A DNA stretch of 21,876 bases from a virus, in the IMG/VR virus record IMGVR_UViG_3300020467_000064, positions 1 to 21,876 of that record. One strand, given 5' to 3'. How positions within the stretch are numbered: position 1 is the first letter of the stretch; each line of letters starts with the position of its first letter. This document shows positions 12,042 through 21,876 of this stretch, piece by piece. The position numbers were made by a program, and so were the translations under genes. The notes beneath the pieces were generated by a model. It saw only the letters and a list, made by a program, of their open reading frames with translations. It was not told where the DNA came from and made no database searches.

Positions 12042-14125
12042 TGGCAGCAATACCATCAAATTTAACGTCTTTAGACTTTTCAGAGATACGTGAATCTATT
12101 AGATCATACCTGAGAACTAGAGATGAGTTCACAGATTATGATTTTGACGGATCTGCTGCATCATATTTGCTTGACGTTTTATCATATAACACATACTACG
12201 CTGCATTCAACGCTAATATGGCAATGAATGAGGCGTTTCTTGAGTCTGCAACTATTAGAGATAATGTTGTAAAGATTGCAAAGCAATTAAATTACACACC
12301 TAGATCAGTTAAAGCACCAAAAGCTTGTGTGCGATTTGCTGTACAAACAGAAACTGTTGGATCTGGTACAACCTATCCTGGTACAGTAACGTTACAAGCT
12401 GGTGATGTTTTTGTATCTGCTGTAAGTGGACAAGGATATACATTTACTTTACCATCAGCTTTACAGGCAACAGTTGATCAATCCACTGGAATTGCTACTT
12501 TTAGCAAGGTAGTTATCAATCAAGGTAATACTTTAACGTATCAGTACGTTGTTGATGATGTTAAGAAGCGAGATTACTTAATTCCTTCTGATCAGGTGGA
12601 TACAGATCTTTTATCTGTTTCAATTTCACCCAACGCACAGTCTGAAGAGATTGATACATATAATTTGGTTCAGAATATTGTTGATGTTGATGGTACTACT
12701 CGTGGATATTTCCTTGAGGAGACCGATGATCAACGTTATAACGTGGTTTTTGGTGATGGAGTTATCTGTCGTCAATTAATTGCAGGTGAAGTCATTAAAT
12801 TAAAGTATGTACGTACTGAAGGAACTGCTGCTAACGGATGTAAGCAATTTAGTTTCATCGGTCGTGTGATAGACTCAGAAAGTCGTCTCGTATCTTCGTC
12901 TAATATCTCTCTTGTGACCATAGATGGTGCTCAAGATGGTGAAGACGTAGAAACTACCCTAAGTATTAAATTTAACGCTCCTAGGGCGTTTAACAGTCAG
13001 AACAGAGCAGTAACTGAATCTGATTACGAATTTATTACCAAAAAGGTATACCCACAAGCAAAATCCGTTACTGCTTACGGTGGAGAACGTTTATCACCAC
13101 CAATTTACGGAAAAGTTTACATATCCATTAGAACTAAATCAGGTGCCCTACTTAATACAACAACCAAAAAAAGAATCAAGAATAATCTGCTTAAATACTC
13201 GATTGCAGCAATCGAACCTGTTATTGTCGATCCAATTACCTTATACATTAGACCAAAAACTTGGGCGTTCTTTGACGGTAATAAAACTACACTCTCAAAT
13301 AATGAAGTTGCGTCTAAAGTTCTGGGAGCTGTCGATCAATACAATTCTCAAGCAGAATCTACTAGATTCAATGGTCGCATTGACCTCAGTGCTTATCAAT
13401 CGATGATAGATTCCTCTGATCCTTCGATCAGTGGCAACATTACCCATATGTCTTTGGGTATGAACATCGAGAACTTCAATTTTGGTCAAACATTTACACA
13501 GTGTATTGACTTTAATAATGAAATCGCAAATCCCAATGACCTTTCAGGTGGAGCAAAAGGCACCGATGGTGCTGGAGATGGGACTTGTATACCAAAATAT
13601 TCCTCAGTGAAAACAGGTACCTTCTATTCCACAGGATATACGGAGGGACTTTTAAGTATACAGGGTGGTGCTAATGCTAATCAAATATCATCAACAAGTT
13701 TACTTACGAATGATACTACAGCACTATTACCTGTAAATATAAGAGATGACGGTTACGGAAATCTAATTATGGTAACTAAAGTCGATGAGGCTGAAGTTAC
13801 TCTTAAAAAGAATGTAGGAACCGTTGATTATAAGAGTGGACAGGTCTGTGTTGGACCTGTTGACATTGCAAGTACCCCTGATGGTACTAACAGGGTTCCT
13901 GTTACAGTTATCCCTGCTTCTGGCAATATTAACATTGGTACAGGTCTAGATCCTACGATCTTTAACCCAACTGTACAAACCATCGACTACACAATTGATG
14001 GAACTAACGTTCCAACCTTCGATCCGTTCGATTTCAACGCTATTAACTTCGATGGAACCTCAATAAATATTATTGATTACCCAACTACCGTCTTTGAGAT
14101 TCCAGAATTTAATTCTTGTTTCTAA
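12041..14125 (+). CDS. gp6: gp6-like baseplate wedge protein
   Basis: This 694-aa protein (T4 gp6 is 660) starts with the family signature: L-T-S-L-D-F-S-E-I-R-E-S-I, then F-T-D-Y-D-F-D-G-S, L-L-D-V-L-S-Y-N-T-Y-Y, N-M-A-M-N-E-A-F-L-E-S-A and Y-T-P-R-S. gp6 forms the iris-like inner ring of the baseplate and joins neighbouring wedges through gp7 and gp25. F-G-D-G-V near residue 237 and T-E-S-D-Y-E-F-I-T near 330 are also typical of gp6/J-type baseplate proteins. The C-terminal 200 residues look less conserved, are rich in N, T and D, and may be phage-specific. It is coupled to gp25. A 27-base spacer separates it from the giant gene. Confidence 0.95.
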   Translation: MAAIPSNLTSLDFSEIRESIRSYLRTRDEFTDYDFDGSAASYLLDVLSYNTYYAAFNANMAMNEAFLESATIRDNVVKIAKQLNYTPRSVKAPKACVRFAVQTETVGSGTTYPGTVTLQAGDVFVSAVSGQGYTFTLPSALQATVDQSTGIATFSKVVINQGNTLTYQYVVDDVKKRDYLIPSDQVDTDLLSVSISPNAQSEEIDTYNLVQNIVDVDGTTRGYFLEETDDQRYNVVFGDGVICRQLIAGEVIKLKYVRTEGTAANGCKQFSFIGRVIDSESRLVSSSNISLVTIDGAQDGEDVETTLSIKFNAPRAFNSQNRAVTESDYEFITKKVYPQAKSVTAYGGERLSPPIYGKVYISIRTKSGALLNTTTKKRIKNNLLKYSIAAIEPVIVDPITLYIRPKTWAFFDGNKTTLSNNEVASKVLGAVDQYNSQAESTRFNGRIDLSAYQSMIDSSDPSISGNITHMSLGMNIENFNFGQTFTQCIDFNNEIANPNDLSGGAKGTDGAGDGTCIPKYSSVKTGTFYSTGYTEGLLSIQGGANANQISSTSLLTNDTTALLPVNIRDDGYGNLIMVTKVDEAEVTLKKNVGTVDYKSGQVCVGPVDIASTPDGTNRVPVTVIPASGNINIGTGLDPTIFNPTVQTIDYTIDGTNVPTFDPFDFNAINFDGTSINIIDYPTTVFEIPEFNSCF

Positions 14126-14152
14126 GACAATAAAATAGCATAATAACAGCAG

Positions 14153-17100
14153 ATGAAGGCTATTACCGTCTCAAATAGGGTGCAGGACCAGATACCTGCA
14201 TTCATCCGAGAAGATAACGAACAATTTGTCAATCTTCTTTCAGAATACTACAGATCTCAAGAGAAATCAGGTCGTCCGTATGACATACTGAATAATATCT
14301 TAAGATATACTGATATTGGTTCTGGAGAGTTTGATCCTAATTTCCTATCTTCACAATCTGCTGTGTTGGAGAAGGTTGATCCTACTCAAAAGGATATTGT
14401 TGCTGAGAACGTTAATTATTTCTTAGAGAAAGATGGTACGGTACAAATTGATAATGAGGTAATTTATTACGAGTCTGTTACTCATTCTCCCGACATTGTA
14501 TTCACTCCTGGTGTTAATAAGGCAGAATTTGATCGTAAAATACAAGAATTTGAACCAATATCTTCACAATTTGATAATAGTCAAACTTTATTTGATCTTA
14601 GACTCTTAGGTAAGCCAGTTTCACCTCAAACTGCTGATCATCTCTTAGTTGTTGTAAATAACGAGTTTTTATTCCCAAATATCGACTATTTTATCGAAGG
14701 TGATAAGATACGTCTGGAGACACCCCCTGCTCCCCCTACAGGAGCACTTACAGGTGCAATTAATACTATTCGGTACCTTATTGGTTACACAAGCATTCCA
14801 GTACGTTCTATAGACACTATTAGTGTTACTGTAGATGCTAAAGAATTTAATTTAACTAACAATAACGTTTCATATACCCCATTATCAACTGTTTCATCAA
14901 TAGTTGTTGTAAACAGAGTAGAAAAGCGTCCTTATGAAGATTTTACTATCTTTGAAGATAAGTTAATCTTTAAGAATGACGTTGCACAAGGATCTCAGAT
15001 TAATATTAGATCTATTGAGATGATAGCACCTGAATTTGGTGCTGGTGCTAGTGCTATTGCGGATATTGAGCAAGGTGTTGTAGATAAGGTCATTGTTAAG
15101 ACTGGTGGTAGTGGATATCGTTTAAGTTTTGCTCCAAAGATTACTATTGCGTCTACCAAAGGTCCAGGAGCTAATGCTACTGCTGAAGCATTAGTAAATG
15201 GTATTAAAGACACTAGATTACTATTTTCAGGACAAGGTTACTCTGCAAATAACCCTCCAATCGTTGTAGTTGACCCTCCAGTGGATCCTGAAGGCAAGAC
15301 TGCTCAAATTAGGGCAATTGTTAGTGATACTATCGAAGGGGTCTCAGAACTCATTGTAGACAGTTCTGGAAGTGGTTACGATAAGATTCCATCTATCAGT
15401 TTTGTTAATCCTGGTGGTGCAACCATTAGTCAACCAACACTTCACACAGGATCTATCCAAGAAGGGTCTATAAGTGTTGTTACTTCTGGTTCTGGTTACA
15501 CTACACCTCCATTAGTCTATTTGGATCCTCCAACTGGTGATAATGCTATTACAGCTAATGTTGTTGCTACTATTGATGAATATGGACGTGTTAATGGAAT
15601 TACTGTTGTATCAGGTGGACAAGGATATGTAACAACACCTAGGGCAAAGATTATCGATCCTGTAGGTGCTCAAATCCTCGATGTAAGTGTAACTGGTGGT
15701 AGAGTAACTAATATTGAACTATTAACTGGTGGAGCAGGTTACACTGATGCTCCATCTGTGTATATTGTTGATAATAGGAAGGATATTGCTGATCAACCTA
15801 TTGGTGGAACTGGTGCTACTGCTGTTGCAACCATCTTCAATGGTGAGATCACTGATATCAATATAACCAGTTTTGGATCTGGATATTCTGATACAGAACC
15901 ACCTAAAGTCTTTATTGCTGCTCCTCCTGCTCCAGAAGCATCTTGTGACGTTGGTTTTGGTGAAATTACTGGATTTACCATCCATAATGGTGGATCTGGA
16001 TATCAACCATCTGCTTTTGTTAATTGTAAGCGTGGTGTTTCATCTGTAAGTTCATTTGATCAGAAAGGTAATCAAGTTTACTCTAAGGAAGCGGATACAG
16101 TTCAATCTTCTCACGAGGTTGGATCTACTATTTCTAACCTAGATACACTCTTTGCTAAGGAATTATACAGAAGATACGTAAACCAGTACCTTCCTAATGC
16201 GGAAATTGACTATGAAAAGGTAAATGCTCCGCAGATTATCAAAACTATTAGTGATTTCTACGCATCTAAAGGTACAAAGATCTCTACACAGTACCTCTTT
16301 AAGATGCTGTTCTCAGAGAATGTGGACGTATCTTATCCAAAAGATGAGGTTATTAAGCCATCTGCTGCATCTTGGAACGTAGATACAGTTCTCCGTGCGG
16401 AACTTATAACTGGAGATCCTACAAATTTACTAGATGCACAGCTAATTCAGTACTCAGATCAGGTAGATATCAACGTTAAAGGTGCATCTGCACTGATTGA
16501 GAACGTTATTGCTATCAATACTGGTGTAGGAACTGTATATGAACTTGCTATATCTGAGGAAACTCTACAAGGTTCATTTACAATTCCTTATAAAACCACA
16601 TTGGTTGAGGAACTTAGTACTACAGAATCCATTATTACTGTTGACTCTACTATTGGTTGGCCTGAAAGAAACGGTACAATCCTTATTAATGACGATGAGG
16701 AGGTTCAGTACAAGGAGAAGACTCTTAACCAGTTCATTGAATGTACACGTTCTGAGAACGGTGTTGTAGAAGATTGGGATGCAGGTACTATAATTCATTC
16801 ACAAATATTTGTATATGTCGATCGTGGTCTTCCTACTGAGATCAAAATGCGTGTTTTGGGTATTGCAGACGCAAAATCCACCGTATTGACAGATACTGGT
16901 TCATACTACTTACCTGGTGACAAATTAAACGTTGCATCTCTTGGATCTACTTCTGTGGATCAACGTATCACTTCTTGGTTATATAACGTCAAGAAACTGA
17001 TTAATGTTGATGGTGTTGTACCTGGTGGTCTTAATAATCAGACTGCAACCGTAACTTGCTCTAATAAGCACGGTCTTCTTGTTGGTGACACTGTTACTAT

Positions 17101-20100
17101 CTACGGTGCAAACCCAACTGTGTTCAACGGTACGTTCCTAGTAACATCACGTATTAGTGATTTTATCTTTGAGTATAATATTCCTGCACCTGCAGATTCT
17201 TCACCTCAAGGTAATATCCTCTTATCTGTTGACTTGAATAAAGGTAAGTCTCCAGAAGAAGGAATTAGCATTGCAATTAGAGATTTTACTACAAACGTAC
17301 AGAATACGTTCTTTAATAATCAGTATTCATATATTGCATCATCTGGTATACCAAACTATGAAGTTGGTCCTTTTGTAGGATCTGCACTACTTCCAGGTAA
17401 CCAGCGTAAACTGATCCGTATTCCTAGAGTTATCAATACGATCTCTAAACGGGAAGATACTAACTTTGGTCCTATTGGTGCGTGGGTTAATGGTGTATCT
17501 GCTTGGTCTTATAAGTCAGAGAGTAGAATTAAGTATGGTGGTGTAACTGGAATTAATATTGTTAATGTTGGTCAAGGATATGACGCTGCTAACCCTCCTC
17601 TTATTGAAATTACAGGTGGTGGCGGTACAGGTGCTACCGCAAGTGTTGTTGTTAACGGACAATTAAGTGAAATTGATGTATCTGCGGGAGGTAGTGGTTA
17701 TACTTCTAGTCCTCTTGTTTCTATCGTGGGTGGTGGTGGATTCGGTGCTACTGCTACCGCTGTTATTACTAACGGTATAGTTTCTAAGGTTCTGGTTGAA
17801 AACCCAGGTCAAGGATACACCTCACAACCTGATGTGTCTATTTCAGGTGGAAATGGTAGTGGTGCTACCGCAACTGCTGCTGTAAGAGGTGCAATTCAAT
17901 CTGTAAGGGTAGATACTGCAGGATCTGCTTATACTTCTTCACCTAATATCAAACTGAATTCTGGTGAAGGTGCTGTTGCACAACCAATCATTATTAACGG
18001 TCGTATAGTTTCTATTGCTATCATTGCTGCAGGTAAGGGATATACCACTGCTCCTGAGATTGTAATCAATGGTGATGGTTATGGTGCTGTTGCAAAAGCA
18101 ACTATTGGTACTGTTGGAGAGGATAGAGGTAAGGTTATTGGTGTTTCTGTTATTAACAGAGGTATTGGATATACTACTGGTCTAACAACTGTAAGGTTAG
18201 AAGCAGTTGGTGAAATGGCAGAGTTTACCGCTAATGTATTTGAGTGGACAAGAAACCTACAAGATGAGTTAGGTCAATCTTTCGATACAGCACGTGGTTA
18301 CGTATTTGCAGGATATAACACTCAATATGGTGGTGAATACGCACATTTATCAGATCCTAAGCAGTTGCGTTATGTTTTGGGTGATAATGTCTTTAAGAAC
18401 CAAGCAACACAACAATTACAAGAATTATCTACAGGATGGCAACACTCACCAATCCTCGGATGGGCATTTGATGGTAACCCCATTTATGGTCCTTATGGTT
18501 ACATAGATGCTACTGACCAGTCTTCTGGTATACGTCGTATTAGATCTTCTTACCGTATCAAGCCAATACTCATATATGACCAAGCAACCAACCCTAATCC
18601 AGTTCGTTCAGATGGTCCTTTACTAAGTGACTATCCTGCAGGTTCATTTATTGAAGATTTTGAGTATACTTTCCAATATGGTGATCTAGACCAGTATAAT
18701 GGTCGTTTCTGTAAGACACCTCAATTCCCTGAAGGTGTATACGCATACTTTATCTCAATTGACGCATCTGATGCAGGTAATCCAGTATTCCCATATATTG
18801 CTGGTCCTCAGTTATATTCTAAGGCAGATGAGTGGAACTACAGTCAGGATGCTGTACAGACAAATATTCCTGATGATGTTGTTCGTTTCCGTGATCCTTA
18901 CGAAGATGTTGATATTGACATTGAACGTCAACCAAACCAAGACACTGATATCCTTGTAACTGAACTTGGTGAGGAACTTATCTTTGAAATTGAAGATACT
19001 AATAGAGATGGTGTAATCAATAATCTTGAAGATACTACACCAATCAATATTGCTGAAGAACCCGTATTACAATTATTTGATTACTACCCTAGAGTCTCTA
19101 CAAGATCTGAGGTGGATATTGATATTGAGACTACTACCAAGTTTGAGGATGCTCAGGTTGACGGATTTGTTGTTGAGAATCCAGGTATCTCTTATAAGGT
19201 TGGTGACAAACTATATTTTGATAATACAGACACACAAGGATTTGGTGCATCTGCTAAGGTTAATTCAGTTAAAGGTCTTGATATAGCAGGTTATTCGTCT
19301 TATATGACTAATGACGTACCTTACGGACAGATTACAACTGCTGAAGAACACGAATTACGTGTTAATGATGAAATTATCGTTAAGAGTACCCCTGTTCTTG
19401 ATGACACTAATAAAACTCTTAAAGTTAAGGTTATTGCTGGTGTTGAGCAATTAAACATTACTCAGGAAGGTATTGGTTATTCATCAGAACTACCCCCATC
19501 ATATGAACTCATTTCAACAACTGGACAAGATTTCAAGTTAACTTTAGACAGAACTGAGGCAGGTGCCGTTAAGAAAGCAAATATAATCAACTCTGGTTCT
19601 GGATATGACGTAACTAACCCACCTAAGATTCGTGTATCACATCCACAGAGATATAAGAAGGCAAATTACTTCTTATCATTCTTGAAAGAAGCAACTGGTA
19701 CTGTTTCTATAAATGACGTTAAAGTTGCTGAAGATCGTACGATCTACGTTGCAGCTGAAAGAAATCTTACTGATGGTGATACTTGTGGTATTCTTGCTAA
19801 GTTTAATAGTGATGGTCGCTTACTTTGGCAGAGAACTCTAGTACCTACAGTACCTGCTGGTCCAAAATCATTAAGATGGAAGTCTTTATATGTTGAGAAT
19901 AGTAATCCTCACAATATCTACGTAATTGGTGAGACAGTTACTAACATCACAAATATTACTCATAACCCAGATATTATTGTTGCTAAGTATACTTCAGGAT
20001 TTGATGGTAATAATAACCCTGATGGTATTCTTCAGTGGCAACGTGATATTGCTGGTATCTCTGGTGCTACAAGAAGAGATTATGCAACTACCATTTCATT

Positions 20101-21876
20101 AGATCAAGACGGTAGAACGATGATCGGTGGTTATACCGATGCTAACTCATTGCAACCAGATGATATGTGGGTTGCATTATTAGATCTTGATGGATCTATG
20201 ATGGAGAAGCGTAAGATTGCTTCTTCAGAAGTTAGTGAGCATTTACATCAAATTAAGTGGAAATCTAAGGATACCTTCCTATTCTGTGGTATATCTGAAC
20301 CTGATAATACATCTGACATTATACTTGGTGAAACTTATTATGATACTGCAACTATTGAGGTTGTATGGTCTAAAAAGATCACTAATGCCAGTTATAAGTT
20401 TAAGAACCCAACATTTACCATTGATGAATATGGTGCTGTATATGTAACTGCTACAGCAGAAGATACTAATGGTAAGGATTATGGTGTCTTATACACCAAG
20501 TTTGATGATGGTGACTTTACAGAAGCTGAGCAAAGTAGAATATTTGTTCCTACTGGAACCTATAATGCTGTTCATAATGGTGGTGTAGAGTTTGATATCT
20601 TTGGTAATGTTGATGTATCTTGTTCTGTAGAAAGAACATTTAATCAAGTTGAATCCACTACTCTTAAGATTGGTTGGAATACAGGTACAGTAATTACTGC
20701 TTCAACTGCAACTGAGACTGATGGTATTGGATTTAAAGCAATTGCTGTATCTAACGACAGTTCTGGTGACACAATTGTTGTTGGTAATAAAGTAGAAGCA
20801 GATCAATTAGCGATATTTAACTGGAATACTGCTGATAACCTTGCTGATGACACATATAATGACACTCTTGCTACTGGAACTAACAAACAGTGGTATGCAA
20901 CTGGTAATGCTGTAATTGATGATACTAAGAAGTATGATGGTGCTTCTTCAGTAAAACTAGATGCATCTAATTCTATGACGATGCTTTATGGATCAGATGT
21001 TGCTACAAGCTATACTGTAGAAGCATTTTGGGCACTTTCAACTACTCAGTATACTGCTGCTAATACAAAACCAGAATTCTTCACTGTAACTGATGATATA
21101 GGTAATACAGTTAGAGCTGGTCTTGATGCAGATCAGACAAGTCCCAACTATGGTAAGACATTTATTGATATAACTGGTACTACAACATTCTCTACTGCTG
21201 CAAACTACCTAGCAATCTTTAATAACGAGGAGTTTATTCACGTTGCTTTAGTTAAAGAACGTGTAGGTGTTGGTGATTACAAGTATCGTATATATGTCAA
21301 TGGTATTGAAGCACAGGTACTTACAAGTACAACAGTTGATATCAACCTTAAAGATGTAACACTTGGATCTAATTCAACTCCTAACGCAACAAATAACTGG
21401 ATTGGATGGATTGATAACCTAGTTGTCTCACCTACTGCTAAGTATGATGATACATTTACTTCTGCTTTAGTTACTGGTACTAATAGTATTGCACAAGGAT
21501 TTGTTTATAAGATTGATAAGGACAAGACAGCATTAGGATCATTCAATCTTAACGATGTTGAGACAGGACATACCTTAAATATCGCCTCTGAGAGCAGTTA
21601 TACGTTTAATACCCAGAACGTAGCAATGAATCCTTGGGTTCTTGGTCCTGCAGGTATTCAGATTCTTGATTATGGTGATGTTGTTTCTACACATCAACCT
21701 GGTATATTCACCGTAACATCAACAGATCAGAATTTTGGTAATAGAACTGCTACTGTTCCGACTCCTGGTGGTAAGAAACTGCTTCTTACAACGACTGTTG
21801 TACCAAAATTCTACTTTAGAGATGCAAAATATGCTCTAATTGACCTTGTTAAGACAATTAACTTCAATCAGGACGC
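14153..21876 (+). CDS. Giant baseplate/virion protein in the gp7 position (at least 2574 aa, 3' end outside window)
   Basis: The frame opens at ATG 14153 (M-K-A-I-T-V-S-N-R-V-Q-D-Q-I-P-A-F-I-R-E-D) and stays open to the window end. T4 gp7 is about 1030 aa. The N-terminus (1-150) has the P-A-F-I-R-E-D-N-E-Q-F-V-N-L-L-S-E-Y-Y motif of wedge proteins. Residues about 320-620 hold eight G-x-G-Y repeats. At 655-745 is a conserved-looking core (I-S-D-F-Y-A-S-K-G-T, F-K-M-L-F). Six more repeats lie at about 1130-1345. A YHYH-type motif, G-W-A-F-D-G-N-P-I-Y-G-P-Y-G-Y, starts at 1436. Three repeats fall at about 1670-1825. A beta-propeller-like region follows (1850-2180; I-Y-V-I-G-E-T, M-I-G-G-Y-T-D). 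A LamG/ConA-like domain is at about 2260-2430. It probably extends gp7 outward to bind host surface polymers. The start has a weak RBS. Confidence 0.8.
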   Translation, partial: MKAITVSNRVQDQIPAFIREDNEQFVNLLSEYYRSQEKSGRPYDILNNILRYTDIGSGEFDPNFLSSQSAVLEKVDPTQKDIVAENVNYFLEKDGTVQIDNEVIYYESVTHSPDIVFTPGVNKAEFDRKIQEFEPISSQFDNSQTLFDLRLLGKPVSPQTADHLLVVVNNEFLFPNIDYFIEGDKIRLETPPAPPTGALTGAINTIRYLIGYTSIPVRSIDTISVTVDAKEFNLTNNNVSYTPLSTVSSIVVVNRVEKRPYEDFTIFEDKLIFKNDVAQGSQINIRSIEMIAPEFGAGASAIADIEQGVVDKVIVKTGGSGYRLSFAPKITIASTKGPGANATAEALVNGIKDTRLLFSGQGYSANNPPIVVVDPPVDPEGKTAQIRAIVSDTIEGVSELIVDSSGSGYDKIPSISFVNPGGATISQPTLHTGSIQEGSISVVTSGSGYTTPPLVYLDPPTGDNAITANVVATIDEYGRVNGITVVSGGQGYVTTPRAKIIDPVGAQILDVSVTGGRVTNIELLTGGAGYTDAPSVYIVDNRKDIADQPIGGTGATAVATIFNGEITDINITSFGSGYSDTEPPKVFIAAPPAPEASCDVGFGEITGFTIHNGGSGYQPSAFVNCKRGVSSVSSFDQKGNQVYSKEADTVQSSHEVGSTISNLDTLFAKELYRRYVNQYLPNAEIDYEKVNAPQIIKTISDFYASKGTKISTQYLFKMLFSENVDVSYPKDEVIKPSAASWNVDTVLRAELITGDPTNLLDAQLIQYSDQVDINVKGASALIENVIAINTGVGTVYELAISEETLQGSFTIPYKTTLVEELSTTESIITVDSTIGWPERNGTILINDDEEVQYKEKTLNQFIECTRSENGVVEDWDAGTIIHSQIFVYVDRGLPTEIKMRVLGIADAKSTVLTDTGSYYLPGDKLNVASLGSTSVDQRITSWLYNVKKLINVDGVVPGGLNNQTATVTCSNKHGLLVGDTVTIYGANPTVFNGTFLVTSRISDFIFEYNIPAPADSSPQGNILLSVDLNKGKSPEEGISIAIRDFTTNVQNTFFNNQYSYIASSGIPNYEVGPFVGSALLPGNQRKLIRIPRVINTISKREDTNFGPIGAWVNGVSAWSYKSESRIKYGGVTGINIVNVGQGYDAANPPLIEITGGGGTGATASVVVNGQLSEIDVSAGGSGYTSSPLVSIVGGGGFGATATAVITNGIVSKVLVENPGQGYTSQPDVSISGGNGSGATATAAVRGAIQSVRVDTAGSAYTSSPNIKLNSGEGAVAQPIIINGRIVSIAIIAAGKGYTTAPEIVINGDGYGAVAKATIGTVGEDRGKVIGVSVINRGIGYTTGLTTVRLEAVGEMAEFTANVFEWTRNLQDELGQSFDTARGYVFAGYNTQYGGEYAHLSDPKQLRYVLGDNVFKNQATQQLQELSTGWQHSPILGWAFDGNPIYGPYGYIDATDQSSGIRRIRSSYRIKPILIYDQATNPNPVRSDGPLLSDYPAGSFIEDFEYTFQYGDLDQYNGRFCKTPQFPEGVYAYFISIDASDAGNPVFPYIAGPQLYSKADEWNYSQDAVQTNIPDDVVRFRDPYEDVDIDIERQPNQDTDILVTELGEELIFEIEDTNRDGVINNLEDTTPINIAEEPVLQLFDYYPRVSTRSEVDIDIETTTKFEDAQVDGFVVENPGISYKVGDKLYFDNTDTQGFGASAKVNSVKGLDIAGYSSYMTNDVPYGQITTAEEHELRVNDEIIVKSTPVLDDTNKTLKVKVIAGVEQLNITQEGIGYSSELPPSYELISTTGQDFKLTLDRTEAGAVKKANIINSGSGYDVTNPPKIRVSHPQRYKKANYFLSFLKEATGTVSINDVKVAEDRTIYVAAERNLTDGDTCGILAKFNSDGRLLWQRTLVPTVPAGPKSLRWKSLYVENSNPHNIYVIGETVTNITNITHNPDIIVAKYTSGFDGNNNPDGILQWQRDIAGISGATRRDYATTISLDQDGRTMIGGYTDANSLQPDDMWVALLDLDGSMMEKRKIASSEVSEHLHQIKWKSKDTFLFCGISEPDNTSDIILGETYYDTATIEVVWSKKITNASYKFKNPTFTIDEYGAVYVTATAEDTNGKDYGVLYTKFDDGDFTEAEQSRIFVPTGTYNAVHNGGVEFDIFGNVDVSCSVERTFNQVESTTLKIGWNTGTVITASTATETDGIGFKAIAVSNDSSGDTIVVGNKVEADQLAIFNWNTADNLADDTYNDTLATGTNKQWYATGNAVIDDTKKYDGASSVKLDASNSMTMLYGSDVATSYTVEAFWALSTTQYTAANTKPEFFTVTDDIGNTVRAGLDADQTSPNYGKTFIDITGTTTFSTAANYLAIFNNEEFIHVALVKERVGVGDYKYRIYVNGIEAQVLTSTTVDINLKDVTLGSNSTPNATNNWIGWIDNLVVSPTAKYDDTFTSALVTGTNSIAQGFVYKIDKDKTALGSFNLNDVETGHTLNIASESSYTFNTQNVAMNPWVLGPAGIQILDYGDVVSTHQPGIFTVTSTDQNFGNRTATVPTPGGKKLLLTTTVVPKFYFRDAKYALIDLVKTINFNQD
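15025..16030 (+). repeat. Protein-level G-x-G-Y repeat block 1 (8 copies)
   Basis: Inside the giant gene, eight copies of a unit with core G-x-G-Y-x-x-x-P-x-(I/V)-x-(I/V) occur. Examples are S-G-S-G-Y-T-T-P-P-L-V-Y-L and G-G-A-G-Y-T-D-A-P-S-V-Y-I. Spacing is mostly 30-60 residues, and the strands between end in V-T-x-I-x-(V/I). Confidence 0.8.
17536..18210 (+). repeat. Protein-level G-x-G-Y repeat block 2 (6 copies)
   Basis: Six copies occur, about 35-40 residues apart, many preceded by G-G-G-x-G-A-T-A. Examples are G-G-S-G-Y-T-S-S-P-L-V-S-I and P-G-Q-G-Y-T-S-Q-P-D-V-S-I. The regular spacing suggests a beta-helix or stacked beta-hairpins. Confidence 0.8.
19159..19640 (+). repeat. Protein-level G-x-G-Y repeat block 3 (3 divergent copies)
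   Basis: Three looser copies occur: P-G-I-S-Y-K-V-G-D-K-L-Y-F, E-G-I-G-Y-S-S-E-L-P-P and S-G-S-G-Y-D-V-T-N-P-P-K-I-R-V. They stand between the YHYH region and the propeller-like region. Confidence 0.65.

Noticed and set aside
15722-16006. Minus-strand open frames in the giant gene and other structural genes
   Set aside because: They mirror codon patterns of repeat-rich + strand genes and have no RBS or recognisable protein features.
1-21876. CRISPR array, insertion sequence, rRNA or complete tRNA gene
   Set aside because: No regular spaced repeats, transposase, terminal inverted repeats or RNA gene signatures were seen when reading both strands.

Overview
The window looks like part of a T4-like marine cyanophage (a myovirus infecting Synechococcus or Prochlorococcus). 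The evidence is a gp25 - gp6 - giant gp7-position baseplate cassette preceded by a PAAR spike-tip gene and a small basic protein of a kind I recognise from cyanomyoviruses. There are also 2OG-Fe(II) oxygenase genes, homing-type nucleases and many tightly packed small genes. Every supported gene is on the + strand. The DNA is AT-rich throughout.

Layout. (1) 1-2250: a chain of overlapping small genes (34-172 aa) with ATGA or TAATG junctions, including two membrane peptides and a PD-(D/E)XK nuclease-like gene. A 165-base non-coding stretch (918-1082) carries strong hairpins, one resembling a tRNA T arm. (2) 2257-3850: two rho-independent terminators, each interlocked with a sigma70-type promoter, driving a conserved 106-aa protein and a degenerate 2OG-oxygenase-like protein. 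A truncated NUMOD4/HNH endonuclease follows. (3) 3850-4860: two mostly non-coding stretches flank three small genes. The first has a cluster of cyanobacterial-type DnaA boxes (TTTTCCACA), a dyad and a near-perfect TTGACA/TATACT promoter. The repeat CACTAATTAACA occurs three times across this part. (4) 4860-7167: an NlpC/P60 tail hydrolase, an AbrB-like protein, two similar small proteins, an intact 2OG oxygenase, an HNH endonuclease with a resolvase-like HTH tail, and a coiled-coil protein. (5) 7136-21876: a 1253-aa virion protein, a PAAR protein, a 50-aa basic protein, gp25, gp6 and a giant open frame of at least 2574 codons that runs off the end.

How it fits together. The right two thirds encode the puncturing tip (PAAR), the sheath initiator (gp25), the inner wedge (gp6) and two very large proteins probably exposed on the baseplate or fibres. 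Both large proteins carry the same G-x-G-Y-x-x-x-P beta-repeat. The giant one adds a YHYH motif, a beta-propeller-like region and a LamG-like domain, all suggesting surface or glycan contact. The left third looks like early or middle accessory DNA: small unknown proteins, selfish nucleases, and a possible replication-initiation or DnaA-responsive control region beside an early promoter. Functional calls rest on reading the sequence and recalling families; no database search was run.
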